A stretch of DNA of 64,000 nucleotides from CAIYXB01 sp038146805 (GCA_038146805.1 JAYQSH010000005.1:372001-436000), one strand, 5' to 3'; shown: positions 9,513 through 17,507, numbered from the stretch's first letter. Numbers and translations: made by a program. The notes: generated by a model not told the origin, from the letters alone.

Positions 9513-10004
9513 TTACACTAAAGAATCAATTTTTTTGATTTCCTTATCTAAGTCAGGATACAAAGTTTGTAATTGATTTTTAGTTTCAAAAATTCTTGCC
9601 AAAAATTCTTTTTTCTTGAATTTCACAAAATAAAAATAACTAGATTCAAAGAAAAGCCTAAAGGTCAAAAACCCAGGTCCAGGAAAGGTTTCTGGGCATC
9701 TTGATAACAATAAAACCATAAACAAACCCCATTTTTTTGCTGAAGAATTTTTAGCTTTTAAATAATTTTTTTCTGCGTTTACAAAATCATTTTCTAATAA
9801 AAAACAAAAACCAACATTTGCAAACATTTGCAATTTTTTATAAATAAACCTAGCTTGATCAAACTTACCTAGTTCAAAAAGACTATGCGCTTTTAGTAGC
9901 AAAAACTCGTCATCAAGCTCTTTAGAATTTGGCAAAAGCTCAATGATTTCATGGTACTGGGCATTCGAGAATAATTCTTGTATTGATTTTAGTTCTGTAG
10001 TCAT
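9513..10004 (-). CDS. TPR-like helical protein
   Basis: 163 residues, helical, with degenerate tetratricopeptide-like pairs (FSNAQYHEIIELLPNSKELDD, LLLKAHSLFELGKFDQARFIY, FVNAEKNYLKAKNSSAKKWG). The start codon overlaps the stop region of tsaB by one base at 10004, so it is translationally coupled to tsaB. No enzymatic motif. Function unknown; a protein-interaction role is the only reasonable inference. Confidence 0.55.
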   Translation of the reverse strand: MTTELKSIQELFSNAQYHEIIELLPNSKELDDEFLLLKAHSLFELGKFDQARFIYKKLQMFANVGFCFLLENDFVNAEKNYLKAKNSSAKKWGLFMVLLLSRCPETFPGPGFLTFRLFFESSYFYFVKFKKKEFLARIFETKNQLQTLYPDLDKEIKKIDSLV

Positions 10005-10570
10005 TATTTTTTGGCTTTTCGCAAACTTGGTTCTCTTAAATAATATGCCTCAAGTTTATTGTTTGTGTGAAGCGCGAAATTTTTTTGATAGTATTGCACA
10101 AGTAATTTTGCAAGAGATTGTTCTTGGTACAAATCACAAACTTGAATGTCAGCATCAAGTTCTTGAGCAAAAAAATTAGTTTGTAGATTTTCATAATCTT
10201 CATCAAGACTTACATAAAACTCACTAGAATTTCTAGGACTTGCTTTGAAAGCAATTTTTTTTGCTTGCGGGTTGAGAAATCGTAGAAGCTGAAAATTATT
10301 AACAGCGATAATCTCTGCATCAATATTAGCTTTGAGTGTATTTACCAAACTCAGTGCCGTACGAATGCCCGTAAAAGATCCGGGTCCTACACTAAGTAAA
10401 ATTTTTGTGATATCACAAAGCTCTAAATTATGTTCACTAAAGGTTTTAGCGAGCTCTGGTATTAAGTCTTGAGATTGTGGTGTGTCTGCAACGAAGTCAA
10501 AGACAAACTCGCCTTTATGAAAAAGACAAGCGCTATAACCTTTTAAACTTGTATCAATTGCTAAAAGCAT
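10004..10570 (-). CDS. tsaB: tRNA threonylcarbamoyladenosine biosynthesis protein TsaB
   Basis: Member of the ASKHA fold family that partners TsaD in t6A37 modification of ANN-decoding tRNAs. The N-terminus MLLAIDTSLKGYSACLF and the conserved block LLSVGPGSFTGIRTALSLVNTL are diagnostic for TsaB/YeaZ. At 189 residues it is slightly shorter than average. I prefer the ATG at 10570 over a TTG two codons upstream. Divergent from the DUF4149 gene at 10596. Confidence 0.88.
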   Translation of the reverse strand: MLLAIDTSLKGYSACLFHKGEFVFDFVADTPQSQDLIPELAKTFSEHNLELCDITKILLSVGPGSFTGIRTALSLVNTLKANIDAEIIAVNNFQLLRFLNPQAKKIAFKASPRNSSEFYVSLDEDYENLQTNFFAQELDADIQVCDLYQEQSLAKLLVQYYQKNFALHTNNKLEAYYLREPSLRKAKK

Positions 10571-10595
10571 TACCAAGTAATATACTATCTTTTAT

Positions 10596-11081
10596 ATGGC
10601 TGGATTTGAAGCGATTTTAGAATTTATCCAAGTTTTATCTCTTGCTGTGATTATAGTTGGCACTATCATACTAGGAGCTTTAGTTGCACCCACGCTCTTT
10701 AAACAGCTAAGCAAAATTGAAGCCGGCATGGCGATGACAGAACTCTTTGAGCGATTCTCACAATGGCTTGAAATCAGCGCCCTGAGCTTGTTTCTAGCAA
10801 GGGCTATAGATTTTGTTTTTGTACGCAATATGTCCTTTGCGACTGATAGTATTTATTACAAACAAACTTTTTTAAAAGCAAATTTTGATACAAGCTATCT
10901 TTTAAGTTTGATTTTGATCATTTCTATTTTGATTATTAGCCTATATATTTCACTTGATTTAACTCCAAAACTTATGAATGCTTATCAAGATGATGATAAA
11001 GAATTTGAAACTCTCCATAAAAAAAGCGAAAAACTTTATCGTATTAATGCTTTAATCGCGCTATTAGCTCTTATTATTTAG
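10596..11081 (+). CDS. DUF4149-type integral membrane protein
   Basis: 161 residues with about four TM segments: FIQVLSLAVIIVGTIILGAL, a second around ISALSLFLARAIDFVF, LLSLILIISILIISLYISL and a C-terminal INALIALLALII. The sequence GALVAPTLFKQL after the first TM matches the DUF4149/TMEM205-like signature seen in many cyanobacterial and proteobacterial small membrane proteins. Function unknown. A 232-bp mobile element follows the stop codon by about 20 bp. Confidence 0.65.
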   Translation: MAGFEAILEFIQVLSLAVIIVGTIILGALVAPTLFKQLSKIEAGMAMTELFERFSQWLEISALSLFLARAIDFVFVRNMSFATDSIYYKQTFLKANFDTSYLLSLILIISILIISLYISLDLTPKLMNAYQDDDKEFETLHKKSEKLYRINALIALLALII

Positions 11082-11102
11082 ATCAGGTGGCGCTGAAATT
11101 AA

Positions 11103-11520
11103 GGGCGTGCTTCCAAACCCGTAATAAGTATCTCGAGTCTTTAGATTTGGGCATAAGTAGGGTTTGGTTAGACACGCCTAACAAACGAATCAAACACCGT
11201 CGCTTAGTGAGTTTCACGCAGTGAAACAAGCTAAGCGTAAGGTCGTTTGTGGGACTGATTTCTGACCCCATTTGCTAGTGATTTTAACATTTCATTGTAT
11301 TTTAAAATTCATAAACTGATGCTCTAAACTCCACCTGAATCTTATAAAAGCCTTTAAAACAATGATATTTTAAGACTTTTTTGATTTTGTATTTGCTGTA
11401 AATACAAAATAAAATTATCAAAAGTCTTTTAGTTATATAGGTTTTTTGAAGATTTATATTTTCAGGTGGAGTTTAGAGCATCAGTTAGTAAAATTCAAAA
11501 TGGGGTTTGGAATCAGTCCC
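11103..11520 (+). mobile_element. 232-bp composite hairpin element, copy 1, carrying a nested MITE
   Basis: Begins GGGCGTGCTTCCAAACCC and ends with the complement of GGGACTGATTCCAAACCC, an 18-bp imperfect terminal inverted repeat. It is flanked by a perfect 5-bp duplication ATTAA (11098-11102 and 11521-11525). Subtracting the 178-bp insertion and its 8-bp duplication leaves exactly 232 bp, the same as copies 2, 4 and 5. Confidence 0.85.
11312..11489. mobile_element. 178-bp MITE nested inside copy 1 of the composite element
   Basis: 26-bp perfect terminal inverted repeats at 11314-11339 and 11461-11486 (each contains CTGATGCTCTAAACTCCACC or its complement). The flanks carry an exact 8-bp target duplication AAAATTCA at 11304-11311 and 11490-11497, and removing the element restores the module B sequence. 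Internally there is a second long hairpin around GATTTTGTATTT/AAATACAAAAT. No coding capacity. An 8-bp duplication fits several DDE transposase families; the mobilising transposase is not in the window. Confidence 0.85.
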
Positions 11521-11530
11521 ATTAAGGGTG

Positions 11531-11559
11531 TTGCTTTTCTTACACTTGTATGGTATTAT
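11531..11559 (+). promoter_or_regulatory. lexA promoter with possible LexA operator
   Basis: A -35 box TTGCTT (11531-11536) is followed at 17 bp by a -10 box TATTAT (11554-11559). The spacer contains TACACTTGTA (11541-11550), an interrupted palindrome (TACA-N2-TGTA) placed where a repressor would block transcription. The lexA ATG is only 6 bp beyond the -10 box and no Shine-Dalgarno fits, so the mRNA may be leaderless. Operator function is inference from autoregulation in other bacteria. Confidence 0.45.
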
Positions 11560-11565
11560 ATAAGT

Positions 11566-12249
11566 ATGAGCACTAATTTATCCCCAAAACAAGAAGAAAC
11601 AGCAGAAGTAATTTACAAATTAAATTACCAGTTTAATTTCCCTCCCACTCTCGACGAAATAGCGTCAGAAATGGGCATTACCAAAGGTACACTGCAATAC
11701 CATATGACGGCCTTACGCAAAAAAGGTGCTGTCACTTGGAACACGGGTTCTGCAAGATCAGTACAAATCGTAGATCCAGAAGTTTTAGAACATTGTCATG
11801 AAAAATTTCCAAGCTTAGCAAAAGCCCATGTTGGCACTCCAGCAGAATTCGAAGTGCAAAGCGAAAGATCTTCAATCCCAATTTTAGGGCAAATTGCAGC
11901 AGGCTTACCTTTAGATATTTTAGATAGAGCTGATGAATATTTAGAATTAGATTCTTATTTCCCAACTGGATGTTTTGCTTTAAAGGTAAAAGGCGAGAGT
12001 ATGGTTGATGCTTTAATTTCAGATGGTGATTTAGTTTTAATTGAACCTCGTGACTCAGCCCGTAATGGCGAAATTGTTGTTGCTCTAATTAATAATGAGT
12101 CAGCAACTTTAAAGAGATTTTTTAAAGAAGAGGATTGCATTCGACTACAACCAGAAAATCCTACTATGGAAGCAATTTATATAAACCCACAAAGAGACAA
12201 TCTAAAAATTCAAGGCATTGTTAAGGGTGTAGTTAGAAAAATGTTTTAA
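11566..12249 (+). CDS. lexA: SOS repressor LexA
   Basis: Self-cleaving transcriptional repressor of the DNA-damage regulon. The N-terminal winged helix (MSTNLSPKQEE to GSARSVQIV) is followed by the S24 peptidase domain with the Ala-Gly cleavage site in GQIAAGLP, the catalytic Ser in KVKGESMVDALI and the catalytic Lys in NNESATLKRFF. The 227-residue length is typical. I start at ATG 11566; an upstream in-frame extension runs through the inserted repeat and is not protein-like. The recognition helix (TKGTLQYHMTALRKKG) differs from the E. coli type, so the operator is probably not the enterobacterial CTGT-N8-ACAG box. Confidence 0.95.
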   Translation: MSTNLSPKQEETAEVIYKLNYQFNFPPTLDEIASEMGITKGTLQYHMTALRKKGAVTWNTGSARSVQIVDPEVLEHCHEKFPSLAKAHVGTPAEFEVQSERSSIPILGQIAAGLPLDILDRADEYLELDSYFPTGCFALKVKGESMVDALISDGDLVLIEPRDSARNGEIVVALINNESATLKRFFKEEDCIRLQPENPTMEAIYINPQRDNLKIQGIVKGVVRKMF

Positions 12250-12282
12250 TCATGGTGCCTGGCACAATGACCACTAAAACAT

Positions 12283-12415
12283 CATTTTTCAACGAATCCT
12301 TAACAAATTTTGAGAACAAGACTTTTCGGTGCCAAAAAAGGCTTCTAGTTTGATGCTTGTAAATGATGACTTTGAGGCAGTAGAGTAAGGCAGTTATTGG
12401 GATTTGTTAACAGTA
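12283..12415. repeat. degenerate palindromic repeat remnant (family D)
   Basis: Left part (12283-12312) is the complement of TAAGGATTCG followed by TGAAAAATGATG; the right part has TTGAGGCAGTAGAG, GGCAGTTATTGG and TTTGTTAACAGTAGCTACT. The same blocks recur at 23218-23250, 23571-23629, 24290-24350 and 62672-62745. It fills the space between lexA and composite copy 2. No gene seen here. Confidence 0.5.
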
Positions 12416-12437
12416 GCTACTAGAAAAAAGTTTTTAA

Positions 12438-12669
12438 GGGCGTGCTTCCAAACCCGTAATAAGTATCTCGAGTCTTTAGATTTGGGCATAAGTAGGGTTT
12501 GGTTAGACACGCCTAACAAAAGAATCAAACACCGTCGCTTAGTGAGTTTCACGCAGTGAAACAAGCTAAGCGTAAGGTCGTTTGTGGGACTGATTTCTGA
12601 CCCCATTTGCTAGTGATTTTAACATTTCACTGTATTTTAAAATTCAAAATGGGATTTGGAATCAGTCCC
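12438..12669 (+). mobile_element. 232-bp composite hairpin element, copy 2
   Basis: Cleanest intact copy. Module A (12438-12514) is an imperfect palindrome GGGCGTG...CACGCC; module C (12536-12572) is a hairpin CGCTTAG/GTTTCAC/GTGAAAC/CTAAGCG; module B (12586-12669) is a palindrome GGGACTGATT...AATCAGTCCC. A perfect 5-bp duplication TTTAA flanks it (12433-12437, 12670-12674). Confidence 0.88.
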
Positions 12670-12818
12670 TTTAAGGACTGAAACAAAAAGTTTGACTCTT
12701 GTAAAAAAATGGCTTTGTGTATCAAAAATACAGCAATGAAGGTGATTTATGAACAGCGACTAAAAAATACTTTGCAAAAAGATGAGGTTAAATTAAAAAA
12801 AATTTGAACTTGAAAAAA

Positions 12819-12888
12819 TAAGACAAAAATAACACGGTCCGAAGTGTCTTAAAAATGAGACAAAAATAACACGGTCCGAAGTGTCTTA
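12819..12888 (-). repeat. two tandem copies of the 32-bp repeat
   Basis: Two direct copies (12819-12851 and 12856-12888) of the repeat built around AACACGGTCCGAAGTGTC with AGACA/TGTCT ends, separated by four bases. Upstream, 12670-12818, I see no gene; it holds only AT-rich sequence after composite copy 2. Confidence 0.8.
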
Positions 12889-12920
12889 CGCTTATCAAAA
12901 AATTAGTTATAATTTTAATT

Positions 12921-13100
12921 ATGGATATTGCAACAATACTTAGCCCATTAGCACCTTTAATCAAAATTTTGTCACACAAGTACTTTGGTATACCTCTTGT
13001 TATTCATATAATTGGCTTTACACATCTAGCAATTATGATCGGTCTTTTATTTGGGCAAACTATTCTTGAAATTATAGAAAGACAATTTGACAAAGCCTAG
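12921..13100 (+). CDS. small membrane protein, 59 residues
   Basis: ATG GAT ATT ... TAG gives a 59-residue protein beginning MDIATILSPLAPLIKILSHK, then a hydrophobic segment VIHIIGFTHLAIMIGLLFG and a charged tail EIIERQFDKA. It ends 9 nt before the AtpZ/AtpI-like gene and on the same strand, so the two are probably co-expressed. Not recognised as a known family. Too short to be caught by a length filter, but the composition and spacing look real. Confidence 0.5.
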   Translation: MDIATILSPLAPLIKILSHKYFGIPLVIHIIGFTHLAIMIGLLFGQTILEIIERQFDKA

Positions 13101-13109
13101 TATCAAGCT

Positions 13110-13325
13110 ATGAAAGAATTTTATGATATTGGCTATTTGATACCGGGGACAATTTTCATTGGCTATAAACTTGGTGAATATTTCGATAAAAAATACAATA
13201 CAGAAAATTTAATCATCTTTATTCTAGCTGCCCTTGTATTGAGTTTTGTATTGTTAGTATACAAAGTAAATAATTATCGAAAAAAATTAGATCAATTAAA
13301 AAAAGAAAAAGATATAGAACAATAA
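13110..13325 (+). CDS. AtpZ/AtpI-family small membrane protein
   Basis: 71 residues with a short cytosolic start YDIGYLIPGTIFIGYKLGEY, then FDKKYN, then one TM helix LIIFILAALVLSFVLLVYKV and a basic/acidic tail. The pattern 'Gy.iPG.ifiGyklGeylDkk' followed by a TM is the AtpZ/AtpI (F0F1 ATPase-associated, Mg2+/Ca2+) signature, though only one clear TM is present. The family usually lies before the atp operon; here atpA is 48 kb away, so genetic linkage is lost. Confidence 0.55.
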   Translation: MKEFYDIGYLIPGTIFIGYKLGEYFDKKYNTENLIIFILAALVLSFVLLVYKVNNYRKKLDQLKKEKDIEQ

Positions 13326-13373
13326 AATCCCTTTAAAACCTATTTTTTTGACAACTGCTACTAAAAATTAAAA

Positions 13374-14054
13374 TCACAAGATAAAAGGATCAGCAGAATC
13401 GTTGAAAGCTAGTGTAACAGTATGCATATTTTCTGAACCTGATTTCTGAAAATGAAAAATCATAGAAAAATTGCGCTGCCTATCAAAAACTACCTTGACC
13501 CTTTTTAATGGCAAGTCTGTATTCATTGGAGTAAGTAAAAGTTCATTTGGGTTATATTGTTTTGGGGTTATATTTGCTTGGATTGATGGTGTTGTAGCAG
13601 CCATTTGACTTGCCAAATTTCTTGCGGAATTTGGATCTTGTATTTGATATTGTTCACCTTTAATGGGACTGATTCCAAACCCCATTTTGAATTTTAAAAT
13701 ACATTGAAATGTTAAAATCACTAGCAAATGGGGTTTGAAAATTTAAACTTGACCTTTTTTACGCAAGTCTTGTTTCACTGTTAATAAAACTCACTTAAGT
13801 CTTGGCGGTGTTTTTTTCTTTTGTTAATTGTACTCTAGCAAACCCTACTTGATGCCCAAATCTAAAGATCGAGATATTTATTACGGGTTTGGAAGCACGC
13901 CCTTAATTGTTATAGTTCCTTGAAAATTTTTCTTGTCTAGTACTTCTGCTTTAAAAACTCTTTTAAAGGAAAGAAAAAAACCTTTAATTAATTCATTGTT
14001 TCGTGAACGAACTATATCCAATAAAGAAGCTGAATAGGGGGTAACTTTTGTCAT
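13374..14054 (-). pseudogene. hypothetical gene split by composite element copy 3
   Basis: The 5' part starts at ATG 14054 (MTKVTPYSASLLDIVRSR) and runs to QGTITIK where the element enters. Removing the 238-bp element and one copy of its 5-bp duplication (ATTAA on this strand) rejoins the frame exactly to GEQYQIQDPNSARNLAS and on to the stop at 13374, giving about 148 residues. Family not recognised. The 5' end lies 2 nt after the stop of another broken gene, so both were probably one operon. This is direct sequence evidence for recent insertion. Confidence 0.75.
13665..13902 (-). mobile_element. composite hairpin element, copy 3, inserted in a gene
   Basis: Inverse orientation: GGGACTGATTCCAAACCCC at the left end and GGGTTTGGAAGCACGCCC at the right. 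Perfect 5-bp duplication TTAAT at 13660-13664 and 13903-13907. Modules A and B are recognisable while the middle hairpin is diverged (GTTTCACTGTTAATAAAACTC), making it 238 bp and apparently older or from a different subfamily. Confidence 0.85.
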
Positions 14055-14056
14055 TG

Positions 14057-14505
14057 TTATTTTACTCTTGCTAAAATTTCACCTATTATTCTTTTTGAAT
14101 TTCCATCTTTAGGGTAGTAAATAATTGAGCCATTATTTAAAAAGCGAATTGCAATCATACTATATTTATTAGTAGATTTAGGTTCTTCTTTTTATCGTAT
14201 GGTTTTGTAAATTCAATAGTTTGAATTGAGCTTTTTTTGAAACAGCTTGAAAAACAATTTTTTTGGCGTCAATAAGGTCTTAGTGAATCATTCTTATTAT
14301 CAAAAGTAAAACCTGTATTTTTTAAGCTTGAACTGGTATTTTTCATCAAATAATTGATTCTTTTTGGGTTTTTAAAATCAAAACTTTCAACTTGGTCTAT
14401 TAAATATTTAAATATTTCATGAGTATCATCACTAGCTTTTATGTTTTTGCCTGCTTGTTTGTTAACTAGAAGATCTTGACAATATGAACCTACACTTATC
14501 TGCAT
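14057..14505 (-). pseudogene. degraded hypothetical gene with several frameshifts
   Basis: Starts at ATG 14505 (MQISVGSYCQDLLVNKQAGK). The frame breaks near DNKNDSLRPY; plausible continuation in neighbouring frames is DLIDAKKIVFQAVSKK, then SSIQTIEFTKPYDKKK, then EPKSTNKYS and MIAIRFLNNGSIIYYPKDG, ending RIIGEILARVK with a stop at 14057-14059. At least three single-base shifts are needed, at or near short A-runs. Stop and next start are 2 nt apart, so it heads the operon containing the element-disrupted gene. Family unknown. Confidence 0.5.
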
Positions 14506-14552
14506 GTAGATAATACTAGCACGGTAGGGTTTTATATTCTTATAAACCCTTA

Positions 14553-14966
14553 CTATTCACCAATAATTTTTACTACAACACGCTTTTTTCTTTGCCCATC
14601 AAACTCTGCGTAAAAAACTGCCTCCCATGGACCAAGGTCTAACTTTCCTTGAGTAATAGGTAAAATCACCTGATGTCCTAAAAGCATTCTTTTAAGATGT
14701 GCATCCCCATTATCTTCACCTGTCTGATGGTGCTCATAATCTTTTCCAAAAGGAGCTAAAGTCTCTAACCATTCATCGATATCATTAATCAAACCTGACT
14801 CATTATCATTTACATAAATTGATGCCGTAATATGCATTGCCGAAACCAAACAAAATCCTTCTTGGATTTTACTTTGTCCAACTAGGTCATTTATTTCATT
14901 TGTGATATGAATATAATCTCTTCTTTTTTTTGTGTTGAAATAAAGATATTTTGTAAAGGATTTCAT
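14553..14966 (-). CDS. yjbQ: YjbQ/UPF0047 family protein
   Basis: 137 residues. MHITASIYVND, EDNGDAHLKRMLLGHQVILP, and TQGKLDLGPWEAVFYAEFDG are the conserved blocks of the YjbQ/UPF0047 family, a trimeric fold with weak thiamin-phosphate synthase activity reported for some members. The invariant His and Asp/His residues (GDAH, GPWE) are present. Full length. It starts 8 nt after the 3' end of aroC, same strand. Confidence 0.85.
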   Translation of the reverse strand: MKSFTKYLYFNTKKRRDYIHITNEINDLVGQSKIQEGFCLVSAMHITASIYVNDNESGLINDIDEWLETLAPFGKDYEHHQTGEDNGDAHLKRMLLGHQVILPITQGKLDLGPWEAVFYAEFDGQRKKRVVVKIIGE

Positions 14967-14974
14967 TGTAAAAA

Positions 14975-16203
14975 TTATTTTGTTTTGATGTAGTCTTGAT
15001 AACTTGAAAAATTTCGTTTTGTTTCTTCAATACTATCTCCAGCAAATTTTTCTAAAAACGCTGTTGTCAAAGCAATCGCCAACATTGCTTCAAGTACAAC
15101 ACCAGCCGCTGGCACAACACAAATATCAGATCTTTCAAAATGGGATTTTGCTTGATCCTTTGTATCCAAATCAACCGAATCTAATTTTGAAATTAAGGTT
15201 GGAATCGGTTTTACACCAACACGACAAGTAATAGGCATAGCATTTGACATTCCACCCTCAATACCACCAAGATTATTAGTGTTGCGCATATATCTCATAT
15301 CAGCATCAGCAGAATTTGCATTCACATAAATCTGGTCGTGAACTTGCGATCCTTGCAGCACATAAGTTTTTTCTCCAGCACCAATCTCAACAGACTTTAC
15401 GGTATGAGTTGACATCATTGCTTGAGCAATTAAACCATCCAGTCTTCTATCCCACTGTACATGCGAACCCAAGCCCACAGGCAACCCTGTAGCAAAAACC
15501 TCAAGTAAACCACCCAAGGTGTCACCTTGTTTACGAGTTTGATCTATGTATGCTTTAAACTCTGTTTCTAGTTTTTGACTTGGATCAAAATTCTCAATTC
15601 GGAATTTTCAACAGCCTCTTTATTGCTTTGATAATTTTCAGAATCTAACCACCAAGTTGTTTCTTGAGGCACTTGCATCTTACCAATTTGTAAAACATGA
15701 GAAAAAATTTCAATACCAAACTCAGACAAAAACTTTTTACAAACGGCGCCAACGGCAACCCTAGAGGTTGTTTCACGAGCTGATGACCTTTCTAAAATAT
15801 CACGCACATCAGGCGCATTATATTTTAAAGCACCAGCAAAATCAGCATGACCCGGTCTTACTTTAGAAATATATTTTTCGTCTAATTCTTGTTTAACTAA
15901 AGGATCTTCACAGTCTACAGGATGAGCAGACATAACATTAAGCCATTTTTGGTGATCTTTATTTATTAATTTCATAGCAATAGGAGCACCACCAAAAGTT
16001 CTACCATGTCTAACGCCACCAGTAAAAATGACTTTATCTTTTTCGATTTTCATTCTGCCACCACGTCCATATCCACCTTGACGACGTTTTAGGTCAATAT
16101 TGACATCATCAGCAAGCAAAGCTAAATTAGCCGGAATACCCTCAACAATAATATTGAGTTCTGGACCATGCGATTCACCTGATGTTAAAAAACGAAATGA
16201 CAT
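14975..16203 (-). pseudogene. aroC: chorismate synthase with a one-base frameshift
   Basis: FMN-dependent enzyme making chorismate from EPSP, the last shikimate step. The N-terminal half (16203-15568) has FLTSGESHGPELNIIVEG, RRQGGYGRGGRM, and SSARETTSRVAVG; the C-terminal half has LEVFATGLPVGLGSHVQWDR and GGIEGGMSNA. The two halves are in different frames. Restoring one T in a T4 run near 15590 gives ELRIFDPSQKLETEFKAYID joining the halves seamlessly, total about 409 residues. Start is ATG 16203. In a cell otherwise able to make aromatics this gene should be intact, so a sequencing error is the simplest explanation. Confidence 0.88.
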
Positions 16204-16239
16204 CAATATAATTTTAGCATTTGCTAAGAAGATAGTTGA

Positions 16240-17163
16240 CTAAGACTTAACCCAACGCAAAAGCTTAACCCAGCCTGAAAGCAATTTGTCTCTTATTTCT
16301 AATGATTCTTGCAGCTGCATTTTTTCTTTAGTAGAGATTCTGCCTCTTTGCAATTTTTGTTGAATATATTTTATTCTTTTTTGGTCATTCATAATTTGTC
16401 TTTGAATGTATTTATAACTAAACTGCCTTCTGCGAAACTTTCCAGATTTTTTTGAACTAGTCTCAGGTTCATCATCATCTTCTTCTTCGTCAAAATCTTC
16501 TTCATCTTCCGCAACAGATTCTAAACCCTCTTCATCATCTTCTTCGTCATACGCCAAACGAGATTTAAAATCATTATCAGTCTCAGTTTGATCCATATAC
16601 TCATTAATATTTAAAATTGAATCATCATCTTCATCTTGAGCTTCTTCTTGAGAAGATGATTTTTTCTTAGCCTCACTATCTTTATTTTTTGACTTAGTTT
16701 TTTTATTAGATTTTTTGTTTGTAGCAGAAGCTTTTTCTTTTTTGTCTTTAGGTTCTTCTTTTGTATCAGCTTCTTCTTCAGATTTTTTCTTTTTCTTCTT
16801 TTTTAAAGTTTTCTTTTCAGCAGATTTTTCTGATTCTTGTTCAAGTTCTTGTTTCTCTGGTTTTTCTGTTTTTGATTTTTTTGCTTCAACTTCTTTTGTC
16901 TTTTCTACTTTTTCCTCACTAGGCTCTTGAGCTTTTTTTGAAGCCAAAAACATCTCTTTAATTTCACTATTTTTTTTGCCACTTGCTCTCAAAGCCATAA
17001 TCTCACGCACGGTTTGAGTTTCAGTAGCCGCCAAGTGCATTCTGTTTTTTACTTTTAAAGTGTCAATAGAAAAATCTTTGATTAATTTCTTAAGCAAAGC
17101 ATCAGAAATTTTTAGCTTTGTTGCTAATTCTTTTAAACTAATTGAGTTTTTTTCTTCAGACAC
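16240..17163 (-). CDS. MerR-like N-terminus with long charged low-complexity tail
   Basis: 307 residues, probably starting with GTG at 17163. Residues 1-60 look like a helix-turn-helix (SLKELATKLKISDALLKKLI), similar to MerR or IF2N-type domains. Residues 85-180 are almost pure Lys/Glu/Ser, and 185-235 are almost pure Asp/Glu. The C-terminus is basic and helical (YIQRQIMNDQKRIKYIQQKL). IF2N-type domains are associated with translation and RNA binding, but I cannot assign a function. Neighbours are rpmB and rpsR on the same strand. Confidence 0.55.
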   Translation of the reverse strand: MSEEKNSISLKELATKLKISDALLKKLIKDFSIDTLKVKNRMHLAATETQTVREIMALRASGKKNSEIKEMFLASKKAQEPSEEKVEKTKEVEAKKSKTEKPEKQELEQESEKSAEKKTLKKKKKKKSEEEADTKEEPKDKKEKASATNKKSNKKTKSKNKDSEAKKKSSSQEEAQDEDDDSILNINEYMDQTETDNDFKSRLAYDEEDDEEGLESVAEDEEDFDEEEDDDEPETSSKKSGKFRRRQFSYKYIQRQIMNDQKRIKYIQQKLQRGRISTKEKMQLQESLEIRDKLLSGWVKLLRWVKS

Positions 17164-17231
17164 CTAAACACACACCAAGCTTTAAAAAGCCTATTTATTA
17201 ATTATATGATTAATATATTTTTTTGTTTTAA

Positions 17232-17507
17232 TTATGCTTTTTTTTCAGCATTTAATTTCATTTTAGCTCTACGTCTAGCACCTTTTTTGAGTTCAACTGA
17301 GCTAATTCCTGACTTTAATGTAGGAAAAGTTTTTAAAGCTTTAGTACTAACTTTAATTTTTTGTTTTACACCATCAATAATTGCTGTAATAGTTTGTAAA
17401 TTAACTTCAAATCTTCTTTTTGCAGTAGGGTTAAAGTGAGATCTCAAGAATGAATATCTCCAACCTTTACCTGCTTTTTTTCCTGTAATTGCGCATTGTT
17501 TTGACAT
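17232..17507 (-). CDS. rpmB: 50S ribosomal protein bL28
   Basis: 91 residues, beginning MSKQCAITGKKAGKGWRYSF, with the family pattern 'C..tGk....G...ShS...tkRrf..Nlq' seen as RSHFNPTAKRRFEVNLQ. Nine bases downstream of rpsR, so bS18-bL28 form one unit. Both Cys of the zinc ribbon are not present; only one Cys remains, as in C-minus paralogues. Confidence 0.93.
   Translation of the reverse strand: MSKQCAITGKKAGKGWRYSFLRSHFNPTAKRRFEVNLQTITAIIDGVKQKIKVSTKALKTFPTLKSGISSVELKKGARRRAKMKLNAEKKA

Noticed and set aside
11446..11565. 40-residue N-terminal extension of lexA
   Set aside because: It translates the MITE end and module B of the repeat; LexA homology starts at MSTNLS.
12788..12979. 63-residue minus-strand frame over the tandem 32-bp repeats
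   Set aside because: Antisense to the 59-residue membrane gene and composed of repeat sequence.
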